Counted from the first letter of the stretch, positions 28,905 to 41,267 are shown. The stretch is 64,000 nt of DNA from Arthrobacter sp. Hiyo4 (GCA_002370555.1 AP014718.1:1116001-1180000), one strand, 5' to 3'. Numbers and translations are program-made. Notes: generated by a model from the letters alone, not told the origin.

Positions 28905-30018
28905 GGACCAGCGGGACGAAGCGGACCTGCCGGCTCCCGCCGTGCCCGAAACCGCCCACCCGGCAACAGGTACACTCTCTCCGGAACGAGTGGCTGCCAA
29001 GGCTCTCGAGACCCGGCTGTTGGGCGGCGAACGGAAGTTGCGGCGCCGTGAGGTGGCCGCCGGCGCAGGACTGTCCCTCCTTTCTGCCCGGAAGCTGTGG
29101 CGTGCCCTCGGCTTCCCGAACTTCGGCGACGAAGACGTCGCCTTCACCGAACGGGATCAGGCTGCGCTGTCCACCGTGGTTGACCTGGTCCGCACCGGGG
29201 TGCTGACAGAAGAGGCCGCCATTTCCGTGACCCGGTCCATCGGACAGATGACAGACCGCATGGTGGTCTGGCAGATCGAGGCCCTGGTGGAGGACATGGT
29301 CCACGAGCAGGGTGTCACGGACGCTGTGGCCCGCAAGCGCCTGGTGAAGGAACTTCCCTCCCTGCTGGATGCGCTGGAGGAGATGCTTGTCTATTCGTGG
29401 CGGCGGCAGCTCAATGCCGGCGTGCAACGCCTGGCCGTGCGCGCCGAGGCCGGCCTACAGGCCAGCGAAGAAGGCCGCGCCGGCGACGAAGACGATGCCC
29501 CGCTGCCGCTGGCCCGCGCCGTCGGCTTTGCCGACCTGGTTTCGTATACGAGTCTCTCCCGCCGGATGAATGAAAAGACCCTCGCCCGGCTGGTCCAGCG
29601 CTTTGAGAACAAGTGCGCTGAGATCATTTCCGTTGGCGGCGGGCGGCTGGTCAAGACCGTAGGCGACGAAGTCCTGTATATCGCGGAAACGCCGGCTGCC
29701 GGTGCCGAGATCTCGCTGGCGCTGGCGCAGGCGTTCACCGAAGACGAGATCCTGCCGGAAGCGCGGGTGGCGATGGTCTGGGGCAGGATCCTGTCCCGGC
29801 TGGGAGACATCTACGGCCCCACGGTCAACCTCGCCGCCCGGCTGACCACGTTGGCGGATCCGGGAACGGTCCTGATCGACTCCATGACTGCTTCCGCGCT
29901 GGACCAGGACAAGCGCTTCATTCTCGTTCCGCAGCCTGCCGAAAATGTCCGCGGGTTCGGCGAAATCCATCCCGTGCTTCTGGCACGTGGTCAAGGAAAA
30001 GGCCTGGTCCTCGACTAG
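28894..30018 (+). CDS. Class III adenylate/guanylate cyclase with N-terminal regulatory domain
   Basis: The protein of about 374 residues has a C-terminal class III cyclase domain (about residues 185-320). The first metal Asp is in GFADLVSYTSLSRRM, the substrate Lys and second metal Asp are in GGRLVKTVGDEVLYIA, and the transition-state Asn/Arg pair is in DIYGPTVNLAARLT. The N-terminal half carries a MerR/HTH-like segment (RREVAAGAGLSLLSARKLWR) and a helical region like the autoinhibitory domain of mycobacterial Rv2212. It is predicted to make cAMP in the cytosol. Start choice is uncertain: ATG 28894 has a GGTGG site just upstream, and a GTG lies at 28885. The stop is followed by an intergenic promoter region. 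Confidence 0.85.
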   Translation: MNDEDQRDEADLPAPAVPETAHPATGTLSPERVAAKALETRLLGGERKLRRREVAAGAGLSLLSARKLWRALGFPNFGDEDVAFTERDQAALSTVVDLVRTGVLTEEAAISVTRSIGQMTDRMVVWQIEALVEDMVHEQGVTDAVARKRLVKELPSLLDALEEMLVYSWRRQLNAGVQRLAVRAEAGLQASEEGRAGDEDDAPLPLARAVGFADLVSYTSLSRRMNEKTLARLVQRFENKCAEIISVGGGRLVKTVGDEVLYIAETPAAGAEISLALAQAFTEDEILPEARVAMVWGRILSRLGDIYGPTVNLAARLTTLADPGTVLIDSMTASALDQDKRFILVPQPAENVRGFGEIHPVLLARGQGKGLVLD

Positions 30019-30240
30019 CCGTTTACCGTCCCCGGCCATGACCTCCCGGGTTTATCCAGTTGTTGGCGTATCACGCTATAGTCGACCGTGGGGGCGGCCT
30101 GTCCCGCAGCGCTAGGGGAGCGCTCCCCATCGCGGCAGCAGCCATGCTTCGGTAGGCTGACGCGGGGAACAGAGAGCCCGGTATCGGGTCTTTGGAGGGC
30201 CGCACTGGGGGCCGCGACACAATTGAGGGATTAGTAACGC
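30019..30240 (+). promoter_or_regulatory. Leader and likely promoter of the Ig/FN3-MoxR-kinase-FtsK operon
   Basis: The 222 bases between the cyclase and the giant surface-protein gene hold no ORF. A TATAGT at 30078-30083 is a possible -10 element, with no convincing -35. The remainder would form a leader of about 150 bases rich in G-C segments, including AGCGCTAGGGGAGCGCT (30109-30125), an imperfect inverted repeat. Confidence 0.35.
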
Positions 30241-33200
30241 TGTGACATCACTGCTGGGAAGTTCGGTCTCAAGAAGCGCCACAACAAGATCGTTACGGGT
30301 CGGCCTTTGCAGCGGCCGGCGCTGTGCTGGTTGCCGGCGCGATCATCTATCCGGGGTTTAAGACCACTGAAGTGGAGTTGAACGACGGCGGCGTGTGGGT
30401 AGTCTCGAAGTCCAAGAATGCCGTGGGTCGCCTGAATTATCCCTCGCGTGTGTTGGATGGTGCGGTGACGCCGGCGAGTACCACTTTCGATATTCTCCAG
30501 AATGCCGGGATGTGTTTGTCGATGATGAGACGGGTTCGACGTTGAACCAGGTTTCTCCTGCGAACATGCGCCTCGGCGGGACAAGCAGCTGCCGGGTTCG
30601 GCGGATGTGAGCTTCGGTGCCAGCGTGATCTCAGTGACGGACGCCGCATCGGGGAAGGTCTGGGCGGTGTCGCCGTCCACGATAAATGGTTTTGACCAGG
30701 AAGCCTCCGAACCTGTGATGGTTGGCTCCGAAGGCCTGGTGTCCGCAGTCGGTACCGATGACCGTATATACAGTGCCGATCCCAAGTCGGGCGCGGTGAC
30801 TGCCACGGAGGTGGACGCGAACGGTGAAGTGGTGTCCACCGATTCCAGTACGTGGGGCGAGCTGAAGGGTGCAGGGGACCTGCAGATCACGGTGGTGGGG
30901 GACAAACCGGTGGTGTTGGATGCTGCTGCGGGGAAGCTGTTCCTGCCGGGCGGTAAGCGGCTGCAGTTGGAAAATGCGCGGGATGCGAAGCTGCAGCAGG
31001 GCGGACCGGCGAGTGATTTTGTGGCGGTTTCGACGCAGAAGGCGTTGTTGAAGCAGCCGCTGGACGGTTCGACGGCGAAGACTGTCACCTTTGATGGCGA
31101 GGGTGTGCCGGCGGCTCCGGTGCAGCTGGCCGGGTGTGTGCATGCTGCGTGGTCGGGCGCGAATAAGTATGTCCGTGACTGCGCCAATGATGCTGATGAC
31201 AAGAACGTTGAGGTGCCCAAGGCGAGTGCGTCGCCGTCGTATGTTTTCCGGGTGAACCGGGACCTGGTGGTCCTGAACGATGTGAACTCGGGGAATGTGT
31301 GGCTGGTGAACCAGAACATGCAGCTCGTGAACAACTGGGACGACGTTGTTCCTCCGAAGAACGAATCCGACGAGCAGGACCAGGAATCGGCGGACAACAA
31401 CACCATCAACGTCCTGCCGGACCGCACCAAACCGAACCGGCCACCGGAAACCAAACCGGACACCCTGGGCGTTCGTCCGGGCGGACCACCATCCTCAGCG
31501 TCCTGGACAATGATTCCGATCCCGACGGCGACGTCCTGACCGCCGCCGTCGGCGATTCCGGGCCCAAAGCCGGAACAGTGGAAAGCATCTACGGCGGAAC
31601 CGCGTTCCAGATCTCCGTTCCCGCGGACGCCCGGCCCGGCGCCGAGACGTTCAGCTACAACGCCGCCGACGGCCGGGACTCTCAGCCGGCGGACAGGTCA
31701 CGCTCAACGTGGTGGGAGCCGAGGAAAACAAGCCGCCCGCATTCAAGCGCGGCGGAGACTCCACCACCATGCTGGTGGAACAGGGCAAAACCGTCAGCCA
31801 GAACATCCTTACGGACTGGGTGGATCCTGACGGCGACGACCTCGTCCTCATGGACGCCAAGGCAGACAACAACCAGGACCAGGTCAAAGTCCGGCGTGAC
31901 GGATTGCTGACGTTCCAGGACTCCGGAGCCACCGCCGGCAAGAAAAACGTGGAAGTCACCATCTGGGACGGCCGGGCAACGGTCACCGGAAAAGTCGTGG
32001 TGAACGTCCAGCCGCCGGGCGCCCTGGCGCCGGTGGTCAACGCCGATCACGTCACGGCCGTGGTGGGCCAGGACCTGGTGATCGCGCCCCTGAAAAACGA
32101 CGTCGACCCCAACGGCGGCGCCCTCCGCCTGGCCCAGGTGGAGGCCAACGGTCCTGCCGAACTGGGCCCGGTCACCGACGGCGGTACCTTCACGTTCCGC
32201 AGCACCACTCCCGGTCCCGTCTACCTGACGTACATCGCCAGCAACGGACCGCAGAGCAGCCAGGGGCTGATCCGCGTTGACGTGGAGTCCGGCAAGGACG
32301 CCGGTGACCCCGTGGCCGTCCACGACGTTGCGCTGATGCCCACCGGAGGCAGCGTGCTGCTGGACCCCCTCGCCAACGACTCCGACCCTTCCGGCGGCGT
32401 GCTGGTGCTGCAGTCCGTCAAACTCCCGGACAACACCACGGCATCGGTCAGCGTGATCGACCACGGCGTCCTGCGCATCACCGATGTACTGGGCACCAAA
32501 GACCCGTTCCTTTTTGAGTACACCATGTCCAACGGCAGGAAGTCAGCCACCGGCAGCGTCTCCGTGGTCCCCGTCCCGGCCCCGCCGTCGTCGAAGCCCC
32601 CAGCCCAAACCCGACGAAGTGAACGTCAGGGTCAACGACGTCGTCACCATCCCGGTGCTGGACAACGACACCCACCCGCAGGGCCTGGAGCTGAGCGTGG
32701 ACCCCGTCCTGCCGCAGGCCGTGGATGAACTGGACGGCAGGAGCTTCGTCTCGGAAAACGCCCTGCGTTTCATCGCCGGCCACAGCCCAAAACCGTGCGC
32801 GCCATCTACAACGCGGTGGACCCGCAGGGGCAGAAGAGCGCCGCCGCCGTCACCATCCACATCCTTCCGCTGGAGGGGCCGAGAATTCGAGGCCCCAGCC
32901 CCAGAATCTCACCGCCCGTGTGGTTGCCGCCGGTTCTGTCCGCATCCCGGTTCCGCTGGACGGCATCGATCCCGACGGCGACTCCGTGCAGCTGACCGGT
33001 ATCGACAGCACCCCGGCCATGGGAACAGCCACCGTGGGCAGCAACTTCATCGACTTCACCGCTGCCGGCGACGGCGCCGGGACCGATACGTTCCGCTACA
33101 AGGTGGTGGACCGCCAGGGCGCCGTCAACACCGGAACCGTCACTGTGGGCATCGCCCCCGTGGCGAAACGAACCAGAACCCCACCCCCGTGGATGACGAA

Positions 33201-36200
33201 GTGAAGGTCCGGCCGGGACGGCAGATCGCCGTCGACGCCACCGGCAACGACACCGATCCCGACGGCGACATCATCCGCATCCTCACGGACGGTATCGAGG
33301 CTGACGACGCCCTCCAGGCCACCGTCAGCAGGACCAGCGGCCGCATCATCCTGACGGCTCCCGGCGCTGCCGGAACGGTCAACGTCCGGTACACCATCGC
33401 CGACGACCGCGACGCCACCGCCCAGGCCACCATCCGCGTGGTGGTGGACAACGAGGTTCCGCTGAAGGCGCCCATCGCCCGCGACGACCGGGTCACCTCC
33501 GCCCAGGCGATGGGCAAGACTGCCGTGGACGTGCCGGTCCTCAAGAACGATGAAGACCCCGACGGCGTCGGCGAGAACCTCAAGCTCAGCACCGAGTCCC
33601 TCACCGCACGCCCGGGGCCTGACGGCACCATACTCGTAGACCTGACCGAACAGCCGCAGCTGATCCCATACACCGTCGAAGACGTGGACGGCCAAAAGTC
33701 CACAGCCATCATCTGGGCGCCGGGGCTGGGGCAGCAGGTTCCCACCCTCGCCAAAGACGAGGTTATTGAGGTCATCGCCGGACAATCCGTGAACGTTGAC
33801 CTCAAGGAATGGGTAAAAGTCCGGGAGGGCCGCTCACCGCGCCTGACGCAGACTGACCGGATCAAGCTCATCGGTTCGGACGGCGGCAACCCGGTTTCCG
33901 GTGACGGAACAGCGCTGAAGTACACCGCCGGCATCGACTACGTTGGCCCGGGCTCGCTGAGCTTTGAGGTTGCCGACGGCACCGGGCCGGATGATCCTGC
34001 AGGGCTGAAATCCACCCTGAGCATCCGCACCAAGGTGCTGCCTGACCCCACCCGCAACAACCCGCCGGAACTCCTGGGCGCGAACGTTGAAGTGCCGAAG
34101 GGCGAGTCAGTGGACCTGGACCTGGGCCGGCTGACGTCGGACCCGGACAGGGATGACCTCGAGAACATGAAGTACGAGCTGGTGGGCGGCAGCCCGGCCA
34201 GCTTTAATGCCCGGATAGACGGCAGGATCCTTAAGGCATCCGTGGACGGCGCCACTGCCACCGGCACCACCGGTGCGGTCCAGGTCAAGGCCAAGGACTC
34301 CCGCGGGCTGGAGGCAACGGCCACCTACCAGCTGGCCGTCACGGCCTCCAACCGGCCCAAACCAGTTGCGAACGACGACCTGGAGCCGAACGCGGCCGCC
34401 GGGAAGCCGGTCACTGTGAATGTGCTGGCCAACGACGCGAACCCCTTCCCCGAGACCGCATTGAAGATCATCGCCGCCGGTACGGAAACCGGCACCGGCA
34501 ACGTGGAAGTTTCTGGGGACTCAGTAGTTGTAACCCCCGCGCCTGGCTTCAGCGGGTCCATGGTGGTGTCCTACACAGTGGCGGACAGGACGCAGGAAGC
34601 GTCAAGGCAGGCTACGGCCCGCATCCGGCTGACGGTCAAGGACAAGCCGCTGGCCCCAGCCACCCCGCAGGCCAGAGCGTCGGAGACCGGACAGCACTTC
34701 TGAACTGGACGGCACCTGCCGACCGCGGCTCACCGATCACCAAATATACGGTGTATGGTGCGGGCTTCAGGCAGGACTGCCCTGCCAACACGTGCACGCT
34801 GACCGGGCTGGTCAACAACACCAAATATCTGTTCGAGGTGACGGCTACCAACGAGTTCGGCGAGTCGGACCGTTCACCCGCCTCGGCGGAAGTCAGGCCC
34901 GACGTCAAACCGGATACACCCCTGGCGCCGACCCTTAAGTTCGGCGACAAGCAGCTTGCGGTGAACTGGGTGGCTCCGGCCAGCAAGGGATCGCCGGTCA
35001 AGTCATACGACCTTGAGATTTCGCCCCCGCCCGCAGGACAGAACGCGCAGATCCAGAACCTGACTGCTGTCAGCTATGTCTGGAAGGGACTGCAAAACGG
35101 CGTGTCCTATAAGGTACGCGTCCTGGCCCGTAATGATGCCAAGGAACCGTCCGAATGGAGCGCGTATTCGGCAGCTGAAGTACCTGCCGGTGTGCCGGCC
35201 ACCCCGGCCGCGCCCACTGCGTCGCAGGCTGGGGCTGTGGGCGCGCAAAGCCAGCTCAAGGTCAGCTGGACCGCGCCGAACAACAACGGTGACGCGATCT
35301 CCTCGTACACCCTCACCACCCTGCGTGGCGGGGCAGTAGTTGCCACCCAGCCGGTGCCTTCAGGCACTACGCAGAACGTCACCGTGGATAACTCCGAGAG
35401 CAACTACACCTTCACCGTTTCCGCCTCCAACAAGGCCGGGACCAGCGGGACCAGTGCCCCCTCAGCCGCCATTCGGGCAGCCGGCAAGCCAGGCCAGGTA
35501 AGCAGCGGGACTGTCGCGGACACCGGTACCAGCGGCCAGCTTCGCGTGACGTTTACGCCCCTGAACCAGGCCCAGCGGAATGGATCGATGGACACCGAAA
35601 TCCAGTACACGTTCAACGCCGACGGCAAGTCGGGAAGTATTGCCGCCGGCGGTGGGACCATCGGAGGACTTACGAATGGCCGGGATATTACTGTCACGAT
35701 TATCGCCACGTCCACCAAGAACAACGTTGCCGGCGACGCCAAGGCCATCGGTACCGGCAATCCATACGGACCGCCGAACGCCCCCAACGTTGACGGACAG
35801 ACCTCGGCCAAGGGGGACGGCGACGTTCACTGGACCTGGAACAATCCGACCACAAATGGTCGCCCGCTGGACCACTTCGAGGTCAGCTATGAAGGAGGAG
35901 GCTGGACCAGTGTTGGCCTGGCAAATCGCTACGATCGGGCCGCCGGCGGCTGGGACCAGGTCCGAACCCTGAAGGTCCGGGCAGTCACTGCTGCGGTGGG
36001 TCCGGCGGGCCAGGCAAACTCGCGTTCCGGAGCGGACCCCACACCCCGCCGCCGACGTCGTGGAGTATCACGGCCAGTCCCGTCCGTAGCTGCACCGAAC
36101 CGCGCAAGGGTACCGACAGCTTCGTCGCCGGTAACCCGTCCCAGTGCAACGGTGAAGGCAAATGGCTTGATGCCGGCGCCGGCTCACAATCGGACCGGTA

Positions 36201-36339
36201 CCAGGTCTGGTACCAGACGTCCAACAACCCGACCGGCATCTGGTACCACTTGACCAGCGGCATGGCAGCCGGCAACTGGCTCCGCTGCGACACGTCCAAC
36301 CTGGGCTGCAACCCACCGAACGGAATGCCCAACCGCTAG
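30241..36339 (+). CDS. Giant membrane-anchored Ig/cadherin-like and fibronectin type III repeat protein (about 13 frameshifts)
   Basis: Joined across single-base losses, this is one protein of about 2,040 residues. The GTG at 30241 opens a basic cytosolic tail ([15 protein letters not shown]), then one membrane span (about residues 20-38) ending AIIYPGF. Outside comes a 350-residue beta-rich domain, then at least ten Asp-rich repeats marked by motifs such as [31 protein letters not shown] and NDEDPDGV, then four FN3-like domains (for example [11 protein letters not shown] and [18 protein letters not shown]). A Cys-containing C-terminal module of about 85 residues ends [11 protein letters not shown]. 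Breaks are near 30260, 30297, 30510, 30579, 31475, 31676, 32584, 32603, 32788, 32878, 33161, 34672 and 36040. It starts the operon with moxR 77 bases downstream. The Asp-rich repeats suggest Ca2+ binding. Function is unknown. Confidence 0.82.
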
Positions 36340-36416
36340 CGCCAGGGCTTCCCGCAGCACTACCGTGCCGGGGCACCCGGCCGACCAACCCGCACCACAA
36401 GAAAAGGATTCACTTC

Positions 36417-37386
36417 ATGACCATGACCACGGAGCAGGCCGAATGGTTTGCAGGCACTTTCGACAAGCTCGTTGCCAACGTGGGGCAGGCGGTGCTCGGC
36501 AAGGACCACGTCATCCGGCTCACCTTCACCGCGATGCTGGCAGAGGGCCATGTGCTGTTCGAGGACGCCCCCGGCACCGGCAAGACCATGCTGGCCCGGG
36601 CGATGGCCGCCACCGTCCAGGGGTCCAACAACCGCATCCAGTTCACCCCCGACCTCCTGCCCTCGGACGTCACGGGTGTGACCATCTACGACCAGAAGAC
36701 GCAGAAGTTCGAGTTCCACAAGGGACCCATCTTCAACAACATCGTGCTGGCCGATGAGATCAACCGCGCTTCGCCGAAGACCCAGTCGGCACTGCTGGAG
36801 GTCATGGAGGAGTCCCGGGTCACCGTGGATGGCGTCACCTATGAGGCCGGCCGGCCGTTTATGGTGATGGCCACCCAGAACCCGATCGAGCAGGCCGGTA
36901 CCTACCGCCTGCCGGAGGCGCAGCTGGACCGCTTCCTGATCAAGACCTCCATCGGCTATCCGGACCACGCCTCCACGGTCCAGCTGCTGGGCGGCTCGAA
37001 CCTGAAGGACCGCTCCAAGGAGATCTCCGCAGTCATCACCACGCAGGCGGTGGCGGACATGGCTGACCTCGCCGCCACAGTGCACGTGGACACGGCGGTC
37101 CTGGAGTACATTTCCCGGCTCTGCGAGGAGACCCGCAACGCGCCCGAGACCCGGCTGGGCGTTTCCGTCCGTGGCGCCATCGCCATGGTCCGCGCGGCCA
37201 AGGTTTGGGCCGCGGGACAGGACGGAACTTCGTCCTGCCGGACGACATCAAGGAACTCGCCGGCGTGCTGTGGACCCACCGGTTCGTGATGGACCCGGAA
37301 GCCGAGTTCTCCGGCGCCACCCCGAGGCCGTCCTGGCCCGGGTCTTGTCCGACATCGCGGCACCGCAGCAGCGCGCCGGAGTCTGA
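36417..37386 (+). CDS. moxR: MoxR-type AAA+ ATPase (two frameshifts)
   Basis: The ATPase of about 324 residues has Walker A EDAPGTGKTMLARAMA, Walker B NIVLADEINRASPKTQSALL, sensor 1 MVMATQNPIEQAGTYRLPEA and the lid domain ending SDIAAPQQRAGV. MoxR ATPases act as chaperones that assemble or activate partner proteins, usually with DUF58 and transglutaminase-like membrane proteins, which follow here. Bases are missing at about 37214 (GCGGG) and 37320 (ACCCC). AAGGA lies 8 bases upstream of the ATG. The stop is 51 bases from the DUF58 gene. Confidence 0.92.
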
Positions 37387-37437
37387 CGCTCCGGCGGAGC
37401 TCCGACCACCACTGACAAAGCGAACAAAGGCACCTCT

Positions 37438-38765
37438 ATGTCCAGCAGCACTCCGTTGACCCGGCTTGCTGAACGTCTCCGGCAACCCTTCCGCCGGGAC
37501 GGCAGGCCCACCAGGCTGCATCCCTCGTCCGTCTGGGCGGAAGCCACCGGCACCGCCGCCCTAGCCCTCACCCCGGCGGGGGAGAGGGTCCGTGGCCTGT
37601 GGCTGCGCTACGTGTGCCCGTCCTTTCGGTGGTCAGTGTCCTGGGCTGGTCCATTCTGGCGGCCTCCATCCTGCTGTGGACTGCCGGCCAGGCCTTCGGC
37701 TGGCAGGAGGCCAAGGCGGCAGCCATCGCGGCGTGTGTCCTTTTCCTGATCGCCATCGGGTTCATCCTGGGCCGGTCATCCTACGGCGTGGTCCTGGACC
37801 TCGCCCGGACCCGTGTGGCCGTCGGGGACAGTGCGGTAGGAAGCATCGCCGTCTCCAACACCTCGGCCAGGCCCTGCTGCCGGCCGCCCTGGAACTGCCG
37901 GTGGGCAACGCCACCGCCGTCTTCCACCTGCCCCGGATGAAGCCCGCGCAGGTGCACGAGGACCTTTTCACCATCCCAACCGCCCGCCGCGCCGTCATCG
38001 TGGTGGGACCTGTCCGCTCCGTCCGGGCTGACCCCTGCACCTCCTCCGCCGGCAGGTGCTGTGGACGGAACCGGAGGACCTGTTCGTGCACCCGAAGACA
38101 GTGGCCCTGGCCGGTTCCGCGGCGGGATTCATCCGCGACCTCGAGGGAATGCCCACCACCGACCTGTCCAGTGCGGACGTGTCCTTCCATGCCCTGCGGG
38201 ACTACGTACCTGGCGATGACCGGCGGCACATCCACTGGAAGACCACCGCGCGGACCAACAAGCTGATGGTGCGCCAGTTCGAGGAGACCCGGCGCGCCCA
38301 CCTGGCCATCTCACTGTCGATCAACACTGACGAGTACGCCTCGGAGCAGGAATTCGAAATGGCCATCTCCGCGGCTGCCTCGATCGGCCGGCAGGCCATC
38401 CGAGAGCAGCGCGAACTGGACGTCCTGACCCAAAAGGGCCGCTGCGCTGCGAAACCGGGCGGAACATGCTGGACGACATGACCCGGATCGCCGGGGCACC
38501 CATGCGGCGGACCGCCGTCGACCTCGCCCGCACGCTGGCTGACACGGTTCCCAACGCATCCGTGGTCTTTTTCGTGGTGGGCAGCAACGTGACACCTTCC
38601 CAGCTCCGTTCGGCCGCGGCCTCCGTGCCGCTTGGCGTCAGGAGCCTGGCCGTGCGCCTCCAGATCGGTGCCGCACCGGGCCGTGCGAACATCGCGGACC
38701 TGACAGTGCTGACCCTCGGCGACCTCGCTGACCTCGCCATCGTCCTCAGAAAGGCGGCCGCATGA
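37438..38765 (+). CDS. DUF58 domain-containing membrane protein (four frameshifts)
   Basis: The protein of about 443 residues has two membrane spans near residues 60-110 (VLSVVSVLGWSILAASILLW and AAIAACVLFLIAIGFILG) and a cytosolic von Willebrand-like DUF58 domain. The family motif is RDYVPGDDRRHIHWKTTAR. Missing bases lie near 37593 (GGCC), 37873 (GGCCC), 38035 (GACCCC) and 38438 (AAGGG). Each restores a conserved stretch such as PLLPAALELPVGN or LHLLRRQVLW. In the MoxR-DUF58-transglutaminase trio DUF58 is the MoxR client. Its stop overlaps the next gene as ATGA. Confidence 0.85.
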
Positions 38766-41267
38766 GCTCCGCACGGGACCTCCGGCCACGCCCGCAGCAG
38801 CGGAAGTACGAATCATCGTTCGCCGACGGCCAGCCGGTCTGGCATTTTGTGCTCGACACCGGCGCCCTCACCGTCCTGCTGGGGTTGGCCTGCTGGCTTC
38901 AGCCTCAGCTTCGGCGGTGACCCCTACTACCTGTTCTCGGGTTTCGGCGGCATCCTCCTGGGCCTCGGCATCGCCGCCGCCAACGCGCACCTGCGCCTGG
39001 GTTTGCTGATCACTACAGCCCTCGCGCTCGGCGCGTACCTGGTGTTCGGCACGCTCCTCGCGGTCCCGGATGCGGCGATTGCCGGTTTTGTTCCCAGCCT
39101 TGACTCCTTGCGGACCCTGCTCCTTGGTGTTGTGTTCGCCTGGAAGGACATGCTCACGGTGGGCGTTCCGGTAGGGTCTGCCGGCGGTGTCCTGATCGTC
39201 CCGTTCCTGAGTTCGCTGCTCACCGCCTTGGTTGCCGGCATCCTCACCTGGCGGCTGAAGACCCCGTACTGGCCGCTGTTTCCCGTGCTGGTGCTTTTCG
39301 TCACGGGCATAGCCTTCAGCACGAACGCTGCCTTCCTCACAGTGGAACGCGGCATCGGGCTCACCGTCATAGCGATTGCCTGGGCCACCTTCCGACGCGA
39401 CGCGCTGCGGCGCAGCGACACACGAAAAGTCTCGGTCAACCGTCCGCAGACCGATGCCGCCACAGCCCAGCGGGCCAAGCTCCGCCGGCTGGGCACCGCA
39501 GCCGCCGTGATCGCCGCAAGTGTCGCCATTACCGCGGTGGCGGCGCCCCTGGTCACCGCCGGCGGTGACCGCAAGGTCCTGCGCAACGTGGTGGTTCCGC
39601 CGTTCGATCCCAAGGACTACGTCACGCCCTGGCGAGCTTCCGGACGTTCGTCAAGGACAAGAAAGAGGACACCCTGTTTGTGGTCAAAGGACTGCCCGGG
39701 ACGGCCGTGTCCGGCTGGGGCTTTGGATGCCTTCAACGGCACCAACTACAACATGGATCCCAACGGCTCCGGCAGCTTCAGCAAGGTGGGTGACACCGAA
39801 TCCATCAACACACTGGCCGATACCCGGGCATCGTCCCTTCGAATGACTACTCCATCGACATCACCATCGAGGATTACCAGGGCTACTTCGTCCCGGGCGG
39901 ACGGAAGATCACTGGCCTGAGCTTTGACCAGGGCGCCTCCGCCGCGGCGTCGGGCCTGTACTTCAACGCGGGGACAGACACGGCCGTGACCACGCAGGGC
40001 CTGTCCAAGGGCGATTCCTACAGCGTCCAGGTGTCCGATCCCGTGAAGCTCGAACACGGTCAGTTGACGCAGTACGACTTCGCGAAGATTACGCTGCCGG
40101 ACGCCGTCGAGGTCCCGCCGGTGGTGGGGTCACAGGCCAACGACCTCTCGGTCGATGCGCCCACCGCGATTGACCGGGTCCGCCAGATCGAGGCGCATTT
40201 CCAAAAGACGGGCGCCTTCAGCAACGGCCTGGTCGCTGACGGCCAGCTGCCCAGCGTGTCCGGCCACAGCTCCGCGCGGATCAGGAACCTGCTGACCGCC
40301 AAGCAGATGCTCGGCGACGACGAGCAGTATGCCGTGTCGATGTCGCTGATGCTCCGCCACCTGGGCATCCCGTCACGCGTGGTCATGGGCTTCTACCCGA
40401 GCCAAACAGCCCCGAGAACGGCGCCGGCGAGGTAAAGGTCACGGGCAAGGACGTCCACGCCTGGGTTGAGGTGGCCTTCGACCGGGTGGGCTGGGTCAGC
40501 TTCGACCCCACACCGCCCAAAGACAATGTCCCCATCCCGCCGGACCCCGAAAACAAGTCCAAACCCAAGCCTCAGGTGCTGCAGCCGCCGCCCCGCCGCA
40601 GGAACCGGCCGATCTGCCGCCGGATTCCTCGCCGGACGCCCTGGACGCCGACGAGAAGAAAAACAATCCATGGCTCTTCTGGGGTGCCCTGCTCGGGGCC
40701 CTGGGCATTGCCCTGATCCCGCTGTCCATCCTTGCCCTGCCGCTGCTGCTGATCGCGCTCCTTAAATCACGACGCCGGAAGGCCCGCCTCACGGAGGGGC
40801 ACCCGGCCCAGCGTGTGGGCGGCGGTTGGAACGAGGTGGTGAGCCTCGCCACTGATTTGGGTGCCGGCATCGACACCCGTGCAACCCGGCGTGAAAGCGC
40901 AGTGGTCCTTGCTGACTCGTTCCCGGACACCGGGCAGACCACTACCATGCTGGCGCACCGTGCGGACGCTACCATCTTCGGCGTTGGCCAGCCCAGCGAG
41001 GAGGAGGTCCGGGAATACTGGGCCATCGTGGACGGCTCGCTCAAGGAGATGACCGGGACGCTGGGGTTCTGGCGCCGCCAGCAGGCCCGCTTCTCGCCGC
41101 GGTCGCTGCTGGCTGATGGCCGCTACGCACTTAGGCTGCGCGGAACCAAGCTGGGGCTGGGCCCGCTGGTGCGTCCGTCCGGCCAGGATTCCCCCGGACG
41201 GCGGTCTGTCACCGGTAGGGTGGGGACCGGCCCGGACCCTGGCAGGAAGAACTCCACTGAATCATGA
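38762..41267 (+). CDS. Transglutaminase-like (TgpA/DUF3488) membrane protein lacking the catalytic Cys (about eight frameshifts)
   Basis: The rejoined product of about 838 residues has an N-terminal block of membrane spans (for example LFSGFGGILLGLGIAAANA), an extracytoplasmic transglutaminase-like domain, a last span (WGALLGALGIALIPLSILAL) and a cytosolic tail. The His and Asp of the triad are present in KDVHAWVEVAFDRVGWVSFD. However, the motif normally reading GYCEQFA is GDDEQYAVSMSLMLRHLGIP, so Asp replaces the nucleophilic Cys. No frameshift can explain this because the sequence around it is continuous. It is probably a binding or structural pseudoenzyme. Breaks occur near 38882, 38895, 39627, 39692, 39717, 39828, 40399 and 40593. 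It overlaps both neighbours as ATGA. Confidence 0.82.

Noticed and set aside
31400..34100. DNA-level tandem repeats or CRISPR-like spacing in the Asp-rich repeat region
   Set aside because: The repeats are protein-level only, with variable spacing and divergent codons; no direct repeat with constant spacers is seen.
30241..36339. Programmed frameshifting as an explanation for the many frame changes
   Set aside because: There are far too many sites, they lack slippery-site architecture, and the same type of G/C-run loss occurs in housekeeping genes.
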